The translations under genes were made by a program, and so were the position numbers. The notes beneath the pieces are model-generated. The model saw only the letters and a program-made list of their open reading frames with translations. It was not told where the DNA came from and did no database searches. A DNA stretch of 64,000 bases from the NCBI RefSeq assembly GCF_002119665.1, contig NZ_CP021111.1, forward strand, positions 806,001 through 870,000. The letters run 5' to 3'. The stretch is from Bordetella genomosp. 13 (lineage in GTDB: Bacteria; Pseudomonadota; Gammaproteobacteria; Burkholderiales; Burkholderiaceae_B). This document shows, in pieces, positions 50,666 through 60,262 of the stretch (the stretch's first letter is position 1; each line of letters starts with the position of its first letter).

Positions 50666-52237
50666 ATGGCGTCGATGCGGCACGGCGACAAGGCGCGGGA
50701 GCGCGCCAGTGCGCGCCCCGGCGTGCATTCCGCTATGGGATCGCGCGCCACGCTGCGCATACTCATGGCGGTGACGGCCGTCATCGTGCTGCTTGCCGTG
50801 GCCGCGGCCGCGGCGTTCCTGCGCTACGACCGCCGAACCACCTGGGAGCGCGCGACGATCGCCTCGAACAACGTGGCCCGGTTTCTGGAAACCGACATCA
50901 CCCGCACGCTGCGCGTCTACGATCTGTCGTTGCAGGGCGTCATCGACAGCCTGGCGCAGCCGCAGTTTCGCCTGCTCAGTCCCGAGGTGGCGCACCGATT
51001 GCTGTTCGAGCGCGCGGCGATGGCCGATTACCTGGGCTCGATCATCGTGCTGGACGCGAAAGGCAACGTTGTCCATGACTCGCGTTCCGTCATAGCCGAA
51101 AAAGGCAATTTCGCGGACCGCGACTATTTCCAGGTACACCGGACCAGCGTGGATGCGGGCCTGTACGTAAGCGGTCCGTATCGCAGCAGGCTGCGCGGCG
51201 GCGATCCCAGCATCGCCATCAGCCGGCGCCTGGCCAGGCCCGATGGTTCGTTCGGCGGGGTCGTGGTGGGCGCGCTGCGCCTGGCCTATCTCGATGACCG
51301 TTTCGGCCGCATCGCGCTGGGCGTCGGCGACTCGATCACCCTGTCGCGCGACGACGGTCTCGTGTTGCGCCGCAGGCCCGGCCAGGAAGACGCGCCCGCA
51401 GGCGTCGTGCCGGCGCAATTGCTGTCGCAGTACGCGGAGCACGTGTCCGGCAGCTTCATCTCGGACGTGGGTGGGACCGAGCGCCACTACAGTTTCGCGC
51501 GCGTGACCGGCCTGCCGCTGACGGTCAGCATTGCCACGTCCACCGAGGGCATCATGCGACCGTGGGTGCATCGGGCCTGGTTTGCGGGGGTGTCCACCAC
51601 GGCGTTCTGTATCGCCGTGGTGTTGCTGATGGTGTTCTTCCGCCGCGTGATGCGCCAAGGCAGATCGGAAACCGCCCAGCTCACCGAACTTGCGCAGACC
51701 GACGGCCTGACCGGGCTGCTGAACCGCCGTGCCTTCGACGCGGCGCTGCGCAAGGCCTGGGACGATGCGATGGTGCTGGGCCGGCCGCTGGCGCTGCTGT
51801 TCATCGATGCCGACAACTTCAAGCACTTCAACGACGTGCACGGCCACCAGGCAGGCGACGACCTGCTGCGGCAACTGAGCCGGGTGGCGCGCAAGACCGC
51901 GCGGCGCCCCACCGACGTGGCCGCGCGCTACGGCGGCGAAGAGTTCGTGGTGCTGTTGCCGGACACCGACCTGCGCGCGGCCTGGCGTATCGCGGAGGAC
52001 ATCCGCCAGGCGGTGGAACATCTGCACGTACGCAACGGCGGCGGCGTGGTGACCGTAAGCGTCGGCGTGGCATCGATGTGGCCGGCGCCGCCGTACCAGG
52101 CGGACGACCTGGTCGCGCGCGCGGATCAGGCCTTGTACGTGGCCAAGGCCCGCGGGCGCAACCAGGTCCATGCGGGCCGTTCGCTGCAACCTGATACGCC
52201 GGCCCAGCGCGTCCGGCATGGCGAGGGTTTACAGTAG
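50666..52237 (+). CDS. Diguanylate cyclase with periplasmic sensor (GGDEF)
   Basis: This 523-residue membrane protein makes c-di-GMP. It has a membrane helix (about 30-52), a periplasmic double-Cache-like sensor (SIIVLDAKGNVVHDSR; ADRDYFQVHRTS; GDPSIAISRRL), a second helix (about 308-328) and a GGDEF domain from about 340. The active site reads RYGGEEF (about 421-427), a functional GGEEF variant. The inhibitory I-site RPTD lies exactly five residues upstream, so product feedback is expected. No EAL domain is present. It is divergent from the MerR-receiver regulator, with the inverted repeat at 50608 between. Confidence 0.93.
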   Translation: MASMRHGDKARERASARPGVHSAMGSRATLRILMAVTAVIVLLAVAAAAAFLRYDRRTTWERATIASNNVARFLETDITRTLRVYDLSLQGVIDSLAQPQFRLLSPEVAHRLLFERAAMADYLGSIIVLDAKGNVVHDSRSVIAEKGNFADRDYFQVHRTSVDAGLYVSGPYRSRLRGGDPSIAISRRLARPDGSFGGVVVGALRLAYLDDRFGRIALGVGDSITLSRDDGLVLRRRPGQEDAPAGVVPAQLLSQYAEHVSGSFISDVGGTERHYSFARVTGLPLTVSIATSTEGIMRPWVHRAWFAGVSTTAFCIAVVLLMVFFRRVMRQGRSETAQLTELAQTDGLTGLLNRRAFDAALRKAWDDAMVLGRPLALLFIDADNFKHFNDVHGHQAGDDLLRQLSRVARKTARRPTDVAARYGGEEFVVLLPDTDLRAAWRIAEDIRQAVEHLHVRNGGGVVTVSVGVASMWPAPPYQADDLVARADQALYVAKARGRNQVHAGRSLQPDTPAQRVRHGEGLQ

Positions 52238-52266
52238 GGGCTGCTGTCGCTCCAGGAGTCCTGCCG

Positions 52267-52833
52267 ATGTCCATCGTCTCGTACACCCGCGCCGTCCCGC
52301 CGGCATTGCTCGCCTTGGGATTCGCCGTCCTGCTGGCCGCCTGCGCCGGCAAGCCGGCAACCCCCGCCCCGTCCGAACCGAAGGTTCAGGCGCGCGCGCA
52401 AGGGCCCGGGGCCGCGAATGCCGCCACCAGCGCCGATTCGCTTGCCCAGACTTCCTGGGAGCTCGAACGCTGGACCAGGTCGGACGGCGGCCCGGCGCGA
52501 GCCGTGCCGCGCGGCGCCAACGGCGAACCGGTGCAGCTCACGTTCCTGGCCCAGGGGCGCCAATACCGGGTGACGGGTTTCGCGGGATGCAATCGACATG
52601 CGGGCACGTATCTGCTCAGCGGCGGCGCGCTGACCATCCAGGCGCCCGCAGCCACGCGCATGGCGTGCCCGCAGCCCGAGCTGGCCGCCTTCGAGTCGGC
52701 GTATCTGCAGGCATTGGGCCAGGTACACACGTTCAGCCTGGACAGCGGCGGTGCGCCGCGCAGGCTGAGTTTCACGCTGCAGAACGGCGATGTGCTCGAC
52801 TACGTGCGCCGCGCCGATCCGCCCACGCCCTAG
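52267..52833 (+). CDS. META-domain lipoprotein
   Basis: This 188-residue lipoprotein has lipobox LLAAC (Cys 26). After a variable spacer comes one META/HslJ domain (about 58-180): AQTSWELERWT, VQLTFLAQ, VTGFAGCNRHAGTY and ATRMACPQPELAAFESAYLQAL. The paired cysteines in GCN and MAC are typical. META proteins are small periplasmic folds linked to stress or inhibitor binding, but their reaction is unknown. It is followed 119 bp later by a second META gene. Confidence 0.9.
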   Translation: MSIVSYTRAVPPALLALGFAVLLAACAGKPATPAPSEPKVQARAQGPGAANAATSADSLAQTSWELERWTRSDGGPARAVPRGANGEPVQLTFLAQGRQYRVTGFAGCNRHAGTYLLSGGALTIQAPAATRMACPQPELAAFESAYLQALGQVHTFSLDSGGAPRRLSFTLQNGDVLDYVRRADPPTP

Positions 52834-52952
52834 CGATCCCGCACCTCGAACAGGCATGAGCGCGGCGGCTGCGGAACCGGCCGCACGCCGGCCTACAATG
52901 CTGCCTGCGCCGACCCGCCGTCGGGCCGGCGTGCGTTTTACTGGAGATCGCC

Positions 52953-53741
52953 ATGCGTCCGTCCTTCCTACGCCGCCTGCTGCCGCTCGCGCTGCCGCTG
53001 GCGCTGGCTGCCTGCGCTTCGGCGCCGCCCGCCGGCGGCTCCGGCACGTATGCCGCGGCCGCCCGCTCCGACGTGCTGGTCCAGACCAGCTGGGAACTGG
53101 CCCGCTGGACGCGGCCGGGCGCCCCGCTGCGGCCGGTGCCGCACGCCAGTCCGCGCGAGCAGCCCATCACGCTGGCCTTCACGCGTGAGCAGGGCGTGCC
53201 TCGCCTGTCCGGCTTCGCCGGCTGCAATCGCTATTCCGGCGAGTACGTGCTGGCCAACGGGCTGCTGGTCGTGCCGCATCCCCCCGTGGCCACGCGCATG
53301 GCCTGCGCCGATGCCGAGCGCAGCAGACTCGAACAGGACTACCTGGCGGCGCTGACCCGCATCACGGCCAGCCGCCTGGACAGCGACGTGCAGCCGCAGC
53401 GGTTGACGCTGGTGCTGGACACGGGCGAAGTGCTGGATTTCGGCCGGCGCCTCGATCCCATCATCGGCGGACAGGCGGGCCTGTCGAAGCTGGTCTACGT
53501 GGCGCCGCAGCGCGTGCCCTGCAGTGCGGGCGCGGGTCAGATGCAGTGCTATCAGGTGCGCGACAACCCCTCGCAGCCCTGGCAGCTGTGGTACGGCGAG
53601 ATCCTGGGGTTCGACTTCCGGCCGGGCATCGAGTATCGGCTGCGGGTCGTCGAGGTGCGCGATCCCAATCCGCCGGCCGATGCCGCCGGCGTGCGCTGGG
53701 TGCTGGACGTCGTGGTCGAGCAAAGGGTGCAGGGCGGATGA
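52953..53741 (+). CDS. META plus DUF4377 lipoprotein
   Basis: This 262-residue lipoprotein has lipobox ALAAC (Cys 21). It carries a META domain (about 45-170; [45 protein letters not shown]) and a C-terminal DUF4377 domain (about 175-260; [42 protein letters not shown] split at 20). It is paralogous to the preceding gene in the META part. Its stop overlaps the start of the rhodanese gene (ATGATG with the TGA inside), which suggests co-translation although no functional link is known. Confidence 0.9.
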   Translation: MRPSFLRRLLPLALPLALAACASAPPAGGSGTYAAAARSDVLVQTSWELARWTRPGAPLRPVPHASPREQPITLAFTREQGVPRLSGFAGCNRYSGEYVLANGLLVVPHPPVATRMACADAERSRLEQDYLAALTRITASRLDSDVQPQRLTLVLDTGEVLDFGRRLDPIIGGQAGLSKLVYVAPQRVPCSAGAGQMQCYQVRDNPSQPWQLWYGEILGFDFRPGIEYRLRVVEVRDPNPPADAAGVRWVLDVVVEQRVQGG

Positions 53742-54505
53742 TGCAGGCTGCGCAATGCCGCGTCGCCAATGTCGCGGCCTACAAGTTCGTCACGCTCGAC
53801 GATCTGCACGCCCTGCGCGAACGCGTGCTCGAGCGGGCGCGCATCGATGGATTGAAGGGCACGGTGCTGCTGGCGCCGGAGGGCATCAACCTGTTCCTGT
53901 CCGGCACGGCCGACGCCATCGATGGCTTCCTGACCTGGCTGCGCGCCGATGCGCGCTTCGCCGACCTCGAGGCCAAACTCAGCTGGTCCGAGTCGGTGCC
54001 GTTTCGCAAGATGCTGGTGAAGATCAAGCGCGAGATCATCCGCATGGATCATCCCGCCATACGGCCCGAAGCAGGCCGCGCGCCGGCGGTGGACGGCCCC
54101 ACGCTGGCACGCTGGCTGCGGCAGGGGCGAGACGACGCGGGGCGCGAAGTGCTGCTGCTGGACACGCGCAACGCCTTCGAGGTCGACGTGGGCACGTTCG
54201 AGAAGGCGGTCGACTGGCGCATCGAGCGCTTCACGCAGTTTCCCGCGGCGGTGCAGGCGCACCTGGATGAGCTGCGCGACAAAACGGTGGTCAGCTTCTG
54301 CACCGGCGGCATTCGGTGCGAGAAGGCGGCCATCTACATGGCCGAGGTCGGCGTGCCGCACGTCTACCAGCTCGAGGGCGGCATCCTGAAGTACTTCGAA
54401 GAGACGGGCGGCGTGGGCTTCAAGGGCAACTGCTTCGTATTCGACGAGCGCGTGGCCCTGGATCCGGCGCTGGCCCCTCAGATGCACGAGGCCGCGCAGC
54501 CATAA
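53738..54505 (+). CDS. trhO: Rhodanese-family tRNA uridine hydroxylase TrhO-like
   Basis: This 255-residue protein is of the YceA/TrhO family, which uses oxygen to convert tRNA U34 to 5-hydroxyuridine. The N-terminal part ([20 protein letters not shown], then [20 protein letters not shown]) is followed by a rhodanese domain with the active-site cysteine in [12 protein letters not shown] (about 187) and the motif [13 protein letters not shown]. The C-terminal Zn-binding extension of longer members is absent, so it matches the short form. It overlaps the previous gene by four bases and converges on metG with a gap of 7 bp. Confidence 0.86.
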   Translation: MMQAAQCRVANVAAYKFVTLDDLHALRERVLERARIDGLKGTVLLAPEGINLFLSGTADAIDGFLTWLRADARFADLEAKLSWSESVPFRKMLVKIKREIIRMDHPAIRPEAGRAPAVDGPTLARWLRQGRDDAGREVLLLDTRNAFEVDVGTFEKAVDWRIERFTQFPAAVQAHLDELRDKTVVSFCTGGIRCEKAAIYMAEVGVPHVYQLEGGILKYFEETGGVGFKGNCFVFDERVALDPALAPQMHEAAQP

Positions 54506-54512
54506 GCGCGCG

Positions 54513-56618
54513 TCAGCGCACGCGCATGCCGGGCTCGGCGCCCGGCCAGGGTTCCAGCACGTAGATGCCGGCGTTGACCTTGTCGTCGGCGTGGCTGCCC
54601 GCCAGCACCATGCCTTCGGATACGCCGAACTTCATCTTGCGCGGCGCCAGGTTGGCCACCATCACCGTCAGCTTGCCGATCAGGTCGGCCGGCTTGTAGG
54701 CCGACTTGATGCCCGAGAACACATTGCGGTGCCGGCCCTCGCCCACGTCCAGCGTCAGGCGCAGCAGCTTGGTCGAGCCTTCGACCTCTTCGCAATTCAC
54801 GATCTTCGCGATACGCAGGTCGATCTTGGCGAAATCGTCGATGGTGATGGTGTCGGCCAGCGCTTCGCCGCCCGGCACGGCGGCGGCTTCCGCTTGCGCG
54901 GCAGGCGCGGCCGTGGCCGGCACAGCATCGGCCGGCGACTCGAACAGCGCGTCCAGCATCTTGGGGTCGACACGCTGCATCAGGTGCTGGAAGGGCGCCA
55001 CGCGCTGGGGCAGTTGCCCGGCGTCGGCCCACGTGAAGCTGCCGGCGCCGCCGAACAGTTCGCGCGACACGCGCTCAGCCAGCGCGGGCAGCACGGGGGC
55101 CAGCATCACCGACAGGGCCTTGAAGCCGGCCAGCGCGCGCGAGCAGATGTCCTGCAGCGCGGCCTTGCGCGCCTCGTCCGCATTCGCGTAGTCCTTGGCG
55201 AGCACCCACGGCTGGGCGCTGTCGAAGGCCTGGTTGATGCGGTCGGCATGCGCCATGATTTCTCGGATGGCGCGGTTGTATTCACGCGCTTCGAAGGCGG
55301 CGCGGATCGCTTCGGCCTGCGCCGCATATTCCGCCGACAGCGCGGCGGTATCGCCGGCATAGGCCAGCGCGCCGTCGAAGTACTTCGTGATGAAGTTGGC
55401 CGCGCGGCTGGCGATGTTGACGTACTTGCCTACCAAGTCGCTGTTGACGCGCGCGACGAAGTCCTCGGGATTGAAGTCCAGGTCCTCGACGCGCGCGTTC
55501 AGCTTGGCCGCCATGTAGTAGCGCAGCCATTCCGCGTTCATGCCCAGTTCGAGATAGCGCAGCGGCGAGATGCCGGTGCCGCGGCTCTTGGACATCTTCT
55601 CGCCGCTGACCGTGATGAAGCCGTGCACGTTGATCGCATCGGGCGTCTTGCGGCCGGCGAACTTCAACATGGCGGGCCAGAACAGGGCGTGGAAATAGAT
55701 GATGTCCTTGCCGATGAAGTGGACCTGCTCGGTGTCGCCGGCGGGATCCAGCAGCGCGTCGAAGTCGAGGCTGTTCTGCGCGCAGTACGACTTCAGCGAG
55801 GCCAGGTAGCCCACCGGGGCGTCCAGCCACACGTAGAAGTACTTGCCAGGCGCGTCGGGGATCTCGATGCCGAAATAAGGCGCGTCGCGCGAGATGTCCC
55901 AGTCGCCCAGCTTGGCGTCGCCGTCGTCGGCGCCCAGCCATTCGCGCGTCTTGGCCAGCATCTCGGCCTGCAGGCGCGGCGTGCCGGCGGCGTTGCTGCC
56001 GGCGGTCCACTCGCGCAGGAAGGCTACGCAGCGCGGATCCGACAGCTTGAAGAAGAAGTGGTCAGAGGACTTCACCACCGGCGTGGCGCCGGTGAGTGCG
56101 GAGTACGGGTTGATGAGGTCGGTGGGCGCGTAGGCCGAGCCGCACACCTCGCACGAGTCGCCGTACTGGTCCTTGGCGTGGCACTTGGGGCATTCGCCCT
56201 TGATGTAGCGGTCGGCCAGGAACATGCCCTTGACCGGGTCGTAGAACTGCTCGATGGTGCGCGTCTCGATCAGTCCCTGTTCGCGCAGTGCGACGTAGAT
56301 GTCCTGCGACAGCGCCACGTTCTCGGCCGAGTCGGTGGAGTGCCAATGGTCGAAGCGGACGTGGAAGCCGTTCAGGTAGGTCGGGCGTTCCGCGGCATAG
56401 CGGGCCACGAGCTGCTGCGGCGTGATGCCTTCCTTTTCGGCCTTGAGCATGATGGGCGCGCCGTGCGCGTCGTCAGCGCCCACGAAGTGCACCGTGTGCC
56501 CCGCCATGCGCATCGCCCGCACCCAGATGTCGGCCTGGATGTATTCCATGATGTGGCCGATGTGGAACGAACCATTGGCGTAGGGCAGGGCAGTGGTGAC
56601 GAAAAGCGTGCGTGACAT
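54513..56618 (-). CDS. metG: Methionine--tRNA ligase
   Basis: This 701-residue class I tRNA synthetase has the HIGH motif in [13 protein letters not shown] near the start, a four-Cys zinc knuckle ([17 protein letters not shown]), the KMSKS loop in [11 protein letters not shown] and a C-terminal tRNA-binding OB domain (about 595-701; [22 protein letters not shown] split, [17 protein letters not shown]). The long form with zinc and OB domain is standard for betaproteobacteria. ATG 56618 begins [16 protein letters not shown], a typical start. Confidence 0.97.
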   Translation of the reverse strand: MSRTLFVTTALPYANGSFHIGHIMEYIQADIWVRAMRMAGHTVHFVGADDAHGAPIMLKAEKEGITPQQLVARYAAERPTYLNGFHVRFDHWHSTDSAENVALSQDIYVALREQGLIETRTIEQFYDPVKGMFLADRYIKGECPKCHAKDQYGDSCEVCGSAYAPTDLINPYSALTGATPVVKSSDHFFFKLSDPRCVAFLREWTAGSNAAGTPRLQAEMLAKTREWLGADDGDAKLGDWDISRDAPYFGIEIPDAPGKYFYVWLDAPVGYLASLKSYCAQNSLDFDALLDPAGDTEQVHFIGKDIIYFHALFWPAMLKFAGRKTPDAINVHGFITVSGEKMSKSRGTGISPLRYLELGMNAEWLRYYMAAKLNARVEDLDFNPEDFVARVNSDLVGKYVNIASRAANFITKYFDGALAYAGDTAALSAEYAAQAEAIRAAFEAREYNRAIREIMAHADRINQAFDSAQPWVLAKDYANADEARKAALQDICSRALAGFKALSVMLAPVLPALAERVSRELFGGAGSFTWADAGQLPQRVAPFQHLMQRVDPKMLDALFESPADAVPATAAPAAQAEAAAVPGGEALADTITIDDFAKIDLRIAKIVNCEEVEGSTKLLRLTLDVGEGRHRNVFSGIKSAYKPADLIGKLTVMVANLAPRKMKFGVSEGMVLAGSHADDKVNAGIYVLEPWPGAEPGMRVR

Positions 56619-56864
56619 GGGTAGGCGGCGCGTGGGGGGTGATCGAGGCCCGCTATTTTAGGATGATTATCCGTGGGCGTATGGGCCGGGCGCGAGAAGC
56701 CGGGACGGGCCGCGCCGCCATGGGGGCGCAGGACAGACCACTTTGGGGGCGATGCCGGCAATGCGGGCGCGGGGATGCGCACGGCGTGGCGCGCGGGGCG
56801 CCGGCGGTTGGTATCCGGCCGGCCGCGCGACGGCAGGCCGGGCCAGGAGGACGGCAGGCGGCGT

Positions 56865-57140
56865 CTACCGGATCTCGCGGACTTCGACGTCGATGATCTC
56901 GCCGCCGGCCGGCTGCGCATAGGGCGCGGGGCCGCCGGGGAACGGGCCGGGCCGCACGCCCTGGCGTTGGCTCCAGTAGGCGCGCACGCCGAACGGCTTG
57001 CCGCGGACCTTGGCGACGACGTACAGGATGCCGACCGCGAACGCGGTGGAGATCATGAAGACCAGCGCCATGGCCATGCCGATGAGGCCAATGACGGCGA
57101 AGAAGACGGCGCGCACGAAGCGGGAGAAAATATCGTTCAT
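56865..57140 (-). CDS. Small membrane protein of unknown function
   Basis: This 91-residue protein has one long or two short membrane helices (about 8-45; AVFFAVIGLIGMAMALVFMI, AFAVGILYVVAKV) and a C-terminal cytoplasmic-like tail with a YWSQRQG segment and Pro/Gly-rich end. The start ATG 57140 gives MNDIFSRFVRAVF. It is divergent from the apbC gene, 101 bp away, and upstream of metG on the same strand. The length and composition support a real gene. No family recognised. Confidence 0.7.
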   Translation of the reverse strand: MNDIFSRFVRAVFFAVIGLIGMAMALVFMISTAFAVGILYVVAKVRGKPFGVRAYWSQRQGVRPGPFPGGPAPYAQPAGGEIIDVEVREIR

Positions 57141-57241
57141 GTGGGTAGGATGTAAAACACAGCGGAAGGTTCCCGCATATCCGCTATCCTTGTGGATCGA
57201 CGGTGGGGCGGATTCCCGCGCTGCCAAGGAACCCCAGTCTC

Positions 57242-58330
57242 ATGAGTATAGCGACGATAGAGCAGATACGCGGGGCGCTGCGCGCCGCGCGCGACCCGGT
57301 CACCGGCCTAGACCTCAACGCTTTTGTAAAAGATGGTGACGTCCGCCTGGGCCAGGAAGTCGCAATCGCCATCCAGTTGGGGTATCCGGCCGTGCCGTTC
57401 GTCGCTCAGGTGCGCCAGCAAGCCGAGGACGCGCTCGCGCGCGCCGGCATCGAGCGAGCCAAGGTCCAGGTGGCCTGGAATGTCGCCACGCATGCGGTGC
57501 AGCGCGGCCTGAAGCCGTTGCCCAACGTGCGCAACATCATCGCGGTGGCTTCGGGCAAGGGCGGCGTGGGCAAGAGCACCACGGCCGTCAACCTGGCGCT
57601 GGCGCTGGCCGCCGATGGCGCGCGCGTGGGCGTGCTGGACGCCGACATCTATGGCCCCAGCGTGCCCACCATGCTGGGCATCAGCGGCCGCCCCGAAAGT
57701 CCCGACAACAAGTCGATGAATCCGCTGCGCGGCCATGGTCTGCAGGCCAACTCCATCGGCTTCCTCATCGACGCGGATTCGCCCGCCATCTGGCGCGGTC
57801 CCATGGTCACGCAGGCGCTTGAACAACTGCTGCGCCAGACCAACTGGGACGACCTGGACTACCTCATCGTCGACATGCCGCCGGGCACCGGCGACATCGC
57901 GCTGACGATGGCGCAGAAGGTGCCCGTCGTCGGGGCCGTCATCGTCACCACTCCGCAGGACATCGCGCTGCAGGACGCGCGCAAGGGCCTGCGCATGTTC
58001 CAGAAGGTCGACGTGCCGGTGCTGGGCGTGGTCGAGAACATGGCCATCCACGTGTGCACGCAATGCGGTCACGCCGATCACATCTTCGGCGAAGGCGGCG
58101 GCCAACGCATGGCCGAACAGTACGAGGTGCCGTGGCTGGGCAGCCTGCCCCTGACGCGCCTCATCCGCGAGCAGGCCGACTCGGGCAATCCGACCGTGGC
58201 GGCCGATCCGAACAGCGAGGCGGCGGGCCTGTACCGCGGCATCGCGCGCAAACTGGCCGCCGGCGTGGCCGCTTTGCCGCGCGACATGGCGGGCAAGTTC
58301 CCCTCCATCGTCGTGCAGCAGCCCTCCTGA
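57242..58330 (+). CDS. apbC: Fe-S cluster carrier ATPase Mrp/ApbC
   Basis: This 362-residue P-loop ATPase has an N-terminal DUF59/MIP18-like domain (about 1-90) and a Mrp domain with the deviant Walker A IAVASGKGGVGKSTTAVNLA (about 103-115), DADIYGPSVPTMLG, IVDMPPGTGDIALT and the Cys pair VCTQCGH (CxxC) that binds the bridging Fe-S cluster. It transfers Fe-S clusters to apo-enzymes. ATG 57242 follows a weak ribosome site. It is close to tamA (gap 3 bp), so the three genes may share a transcript. Confidence 0.96.
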   Translation: MSIATIEQIRGALRAARDPVTGLDLNAFVKDGDVRLGQEVAIAIQLGYPAVPFVAQVRQQAEDALARAGIERAKVQVAWNVATHAVQRGLKPLPNVRNIIAVASGKGGVGKSTTAVNLALALAADGARVGVLDADIYGPSVPTMLGISGRPESPDNKSMNPLRGHGLQANSIGFLIDADSPAIWRGPMVTQALEQLLRQTNWDDLDYLIVDMPPGTGDIALTMAQKVPVVGAVIVTTPQDIALQDARKGLRMFQKVDVPVLGVVENMAIHVCTQCGHADHIFGEGGGQRMAEQYEVPWLGSLPLTRLIREQADSGNPTVAADPNSEAAGLYRGIARKLAAGVAALPRDMAGKFPSIVVQQPS

Positions 58331-58333
58331 GCG

Positions 58334-60262
58334 ATGCGCGGAGTAGTGCGCGCATTGGCGTTGGCGGTGATCGCAGCGGTCTGCGGGGGATGTGCCACTA
58401 CGGCTTCCGACGACGCGCCACCGGCCGCTGCGCGGGCGGCGACGCCTGAGGTGGTCATCGATCCGGGCGGCGTGCCGCCCGCGGCCCTGCAGAGCATCAC
58501 CACTGCCGTCGACGCGATCACACGGCTCGCCGCGGACCAGGATGGAGGCGAAGCGGGCCGGCTGCGGCGCCGCGCGCGCGACGCCACGCTGGCCGCGCTG
58601 GCCACGCAGGGATACTTCACGCCCACGGTCACGCTGACGCCCGGCACCGACGTGGCCGGCGAGACCTGGGACATCGTCATCGAGCCGGGGCCGCGCGCCG
58701 AAGTCGAATCCGTCGACCTGCGTTTCACGGGGCGCGTGCTGCGTCCCGAGTATGCCGAGCGCATTGCCGACTGGCGCAAGGCCTGGCCGCTGCACAAGGG
58801 CCAGCCCTTCATCAACGCCGACTGGAACAAGGCCAAGTCCGAGCTGCTGCAGTCCGTCATGGACCGCGACTTCCTGCTGGCCCGCATGACGGATTCCTCC
58901 GCCGAGGTCGATGCCGAGACCGCTCGCGTGCGGCTGTCCGTGTCGATCGACAGCGGGCCGCTGGTGCGCATGGGACCGCTGAAGGTCGAGGGACTGGAGC
59001 GCGTGCCGGAACGCCTGATCGGACGCTACGTGAACTACCGCGAAGGCCAGGCCTATCGCCAGGAACAATTGGACCAGTGGCAGCAGGAGCTGCAGTCCAC
59101 GGCCTTCTTCCGCGGCGCCTTCGTGTCGCTGGACACGACAGCACTGGACGCCACGCCGGAAGAACTGCGCCGTCCGGCCGATGCCGAGGTCGCGGCCACG
59201 GCGCCCGCCGGCGATCCCGCCGTGTCCGGCGGACCCAAACCGACGGGTGAAGGCGGCGTGCGTCCGGACTCGGACGGTGAGGTCACGCTGCCTGTGCAGG
59301 TGCGCGTGGTCGAGGCTCCGGCCAAGCGTGCGGCGGTGTCGCTGGGCGTGGACGACGAGGCTGGCGTGCGGCTCGAATCCACCTATCGGCAGAATGTCGT
59401 GTTCGGCCAGCCGCTTACCATGGAGACCGGCTTCGGCGTCGACCGGCTGCGCCAGCGCGCCTTCATGGATTTCCTGCTGCCGCCCGATGCGCGCGGCCGC
59501 AAGGATTCGGTCGGCGTGGTGGCCGATCATTCCGACATCGAAGGCCTGGACGTGACGCGTTTCGCGCTGGGCGCCACGCGGCTGCAGCAGCGCAAGGGCG
59601 CGGGCGACAGCCGCGTCGAATACGAAACGCGCTGGGGCGCGCTGCTCGCGCACGACCACGTGCGCATCGACGACGGCGACACCTATGACCTGCCCACGGC
59701 CACGCTGACGGCCGAGTGGCTGCGACGCGACGTGGACAGCAAGTACGATCCGCGCGAAGGCAACCTGATCGCCGTGGGCGGCGGCGTGGGCGTGGTGCTG
59801 AACACGGGCGAGCCGTACACGCGGCTGCGTGTGCGCGGCCAGAAATGGTGGCCGGTCGGCGAACGCGACGTGCTGACGCTGCGCGGCGAAGTGGGCCGCA
59901 TCTGGTCCAGCGACGACGTGCGCGTTCCCGACGACTTCGGCTTTCGCACGGGCGGCGCGCGGTCCATCCGAGGTTATCGCTACCTGAGCATCGGCGAACG
60001 CCGTGACGGCGCGACCGTGGGCGCGGCCACGCTGGCCGTCGCCAGCATGGAATACGACCACTACTTCGACGAGCGCTGGGGCGTCGGCTTCTTCGTCGAC
60101 GCGGGCGACGCGGCCCCCTCGTTCGGCGACATGGAAGTCGCCCTGGGCTACGGCGTGGGCGCGCGCGTGCGCACGCCGGCCGGGCCCTTGTTCCTCGACC
60201 TGGCCTATGGGCAGCGCGAACGCGACCTGCGCCTGCATTTTTCGTTGGGGATCGCGTTTTGA
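58334..60262 (+). CDS. tamA: Outer-membrane translocation protein TamA
   Basis: This 642-residue Omp85-family protein has three N-terminal POTRA-type domains (about 35-270) and a 16-strand barrel. The barrel contains the lid-lock motif ARSIRGYRYLS (RGY/F) and the C-terminal signal LHFSLGIAF. A Pro/Gly-rich insert of about 35 residues separates POTRA 3 and the barrel (RRPADAEVAATAPAG). The signal sequence ends VCGGC, so the first residue after cleavage could be a lipidated cysteine, although the lipobox is poor. With TamB it assembles certain autotransporter-type outer-membrane proteins. Its stop overlaps the tamB start. Confidence 0.93.
   Translation: MRGVVRALALAVIAAVCGGCATTASDDAPPAAARAATPEVVIDPGGVPPAALQSITTAVDAITRLAADQDGGEAGRLRRRARDATLAALATQGYFTPTVTLTPGTDVAGETWDIVIEPGPRAEVESVDLRFTGRVLRPEYAERIADWRKAWPLHKGQPFINADWNKAKSELLQSVMDRDFLLARMTDSSAEVDAETARVRLSVSIDSGPLVRMGPLKVEGLERVPERLIGRYVNYREGQAYRQEQLDQWQQELQSTAFFRGAFVSLDTTALDATPEELRRPADAEVAATAPAGDPAVSGGPKPTGEGGVRPDSDGEVTLPVQVRVVEAPAKRAAVSLGVDDEAGVRLESTYRQNVVFGQPLTMETGFGVDRLRQRAFMDFLLPPDARGRKDSVGVVADHSDIEGLDVTRFALGATRLQQRKGAGDSRVEYETRWGALLAHDHVRIDDGDTYDLPTATLTAEWLRRDVDSKYDPREGNLIAVGGGVGVVLNTGEPYTRLRVRGQKWWPVGERDVLTLRGEVGRIWSSDDVRVPDDFGFRTGGARSIRGYRYLSIGERRDGATVGAATLAVASMEYDHYFDERWGVGFFVDAGDAAPSFGDMEVALGYGVGARVRTPAGPLFLDLAYGQRERDLRLHFSLGIAF

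Noticed and set aside
54591..56615. 674-codon open frame on the + strand
   Set aside because: Antisense to metG.
57308..60238. 976-codon open frame on the - strand spanning two genes
   Set aside because: Antisense to apbC and tamA and crosses their boundary; no coding signal.
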